Shown here piece after piece: positions 63,286-64,000 of a stretch of DNA of 64,000 nt. Every line of letters begins with the position of its first letter. The first letter of the stretch is position 1. The stretch comes from Porticoccaceae bacterium (GTDB taxonomy: Bacteria > Pseudomonadota > Gammaproteobacteria > Pseudomonadales > Porticoccaceae). A model generated the notes under the pieces. It did not search any database, was not told the origin of the DNA, and saw nothing but the letters and a program-made list of their open reading frames with translations. Location: NCBI GenBank assembly GCA_029212965.1, contig JARGOV010000008.1:17951-81950 (forward strand), in the 5' to 3' direction. The translations under genes and the position numbers were made by a program.

Positions 63286-64000
63286 GGAGTCGTTTCTCCT
63301 CATGAGTACGGGTTGAATGCTTACTAGGGCTTGTGGTCTCAGGGTCTATTATAGGCTGGTGAGAGCCAGTACGTTGTAATAAGTCGCGGGCGATTTTGAC
63401 CAGTTCAATTGCCGAACCTAGGTGGAGGTCCTCGGGCACTTTTTGACCGTTGCTGATAAAAAAGGTGGGCAACTGATAAGTTATTAAGGCGTTGAGCACG
63501 CCGCCGAGACTTGCGGCCTCGTCGACTTTAGTGATTACGGTGCCCGCAAGAGTGATATCACTAAAGACGCGCATAATTTCACTGGTGATTGCTTGCTGTG
63601 CGGTGGCAGACAACGTCAGGTAGAACTGAATATCGTGTCCGGCTCCCGTTAAGGTAGCTAGTTGTTTGGAGAGTTCCATGTCGCGTTGACTCATGCCAGC
63701 GGTATCAATCAAAATGAGATCTTTATCGCTGAGCTGGTCTAGTATATCCGACAGTTCAAGCCGGTCAGTGGCTAGAAAAACGGGGATGTCGAACAGTTTT
63801 CCGAAGGTGCTGAGCTGGTCGACGCCGCCGATGCGAAAACAGTCTGTGGTAATCAGGCCTATTTTATCGGTGCCGTGGCGCAGAGCGTATTGTGCAGCTA
63901 GTTTGGCGACAGTTGTGGTTTTACCAACACCCGTTGAGCCAATAATTGCATAGGTGCCGCCAGTTTCGAGAAGCTGATGGTCGCCCTCGACGAGCATGGC
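63278..64000 (-). CDS. flhF: Flagellar SRP-like GTPase FlhF (N-terminus beyond window)
   Basis: YAIIGSTGVGKTTTVAKLAAQYALRHG, LITTDCFRIGGVDQL, LILIDTAGMSQRD, TKVDEAASLGG. Confidence 0.96.
   Translation of the reverse strand, partial: AMLVEGDHQLLETGGTYAIIGSTGVGKTTTVAKLAAQYALRHGTDKIGLITTDCFRIGGVDQLSTFGKLFDIPVFLATDRLELSDILDQLSDKDLILIDTAGMSQRDMELSKQLATLTGAGHDIQFYLTLSATAQQAITSEIMRVFSDITLAGTVITKVDEAASLGGVLNALITYQLPTFFISNGQKVPEDLHLGSAIELVKIARDLLQRTGSHQPIIDPETTSPSKHSTRTHEEKRLHG

Noticed and set aside
25442-64000. Considered whether the flagellar region hides a defence, secretion or phage-like system
   Set aside because: Every ORF of reasonable size fits flagellar structure/regulation or the conserved neighbours; no integrase, transposase, toxin-antitoxin pair, repeat array or effector-like gene was seen.

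Overview
The window is an ordinary-looking chromosomal segment of a gammaproteobacterium, probably a marine Cellvibrionales/Pseudomonadales-type lineage (inferred from gene content and order). Positions 1-25.4 kb carry conserved housekeeping blocks: rsmA-pdxA-surA-lptD // amgK-murU, an aromatic/aspartate aminotransferase, an acyl-CoA ligase, a VanZ-like/DUF815 pair, an LpxL/HtrB-type acyltransferase, a CurA-like reductase, holA-lptE-leuS, and lnt-corC-ybeY-phoH-miaB. Positions 25.4-64 kb carry a large polar-flagellum locus: a diguanylate cyclase, ycgR-flgN-flgM-flgA, flgBCDEFGHIJKL, fliC-flaG-fliD-fliS-fliT, an atypical PilZ gene, fleQ-like, fleS-fleR, fliEFGHIJ, fliK, and convergently a small unannotated ORF, motD-motC-fliA-fleN-flhF. 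I read sigma-54 (-24/-12) and sigma-28 motifs in front of several flagellar operons. I saw no CRISPR array, IS element, prophage, toxin-antitoxin or defence island, rRNA or tRNA. I did not find a clearly new multi-gene system. The most interesting points are: a FleQ-like master regulator lacking the N-terminal domain and the LFRS c-di-GMP motif, sitting behind an atypical PilZ protein; a 56-aa Lys/Pro/Asp-rich ORF at the end of the flhF-fleN-fliA-motCD operon; absence of chemotaxis genes at the usual positions; an acyltransferase with a degenerate HX4(D/E) motif; a structured element between miaB and phoH; and a near-perfect palindromic operator at the acyl-CoA ligase promoter. No computation or database search was run; family assignments rest on recognised motifs and gene order.
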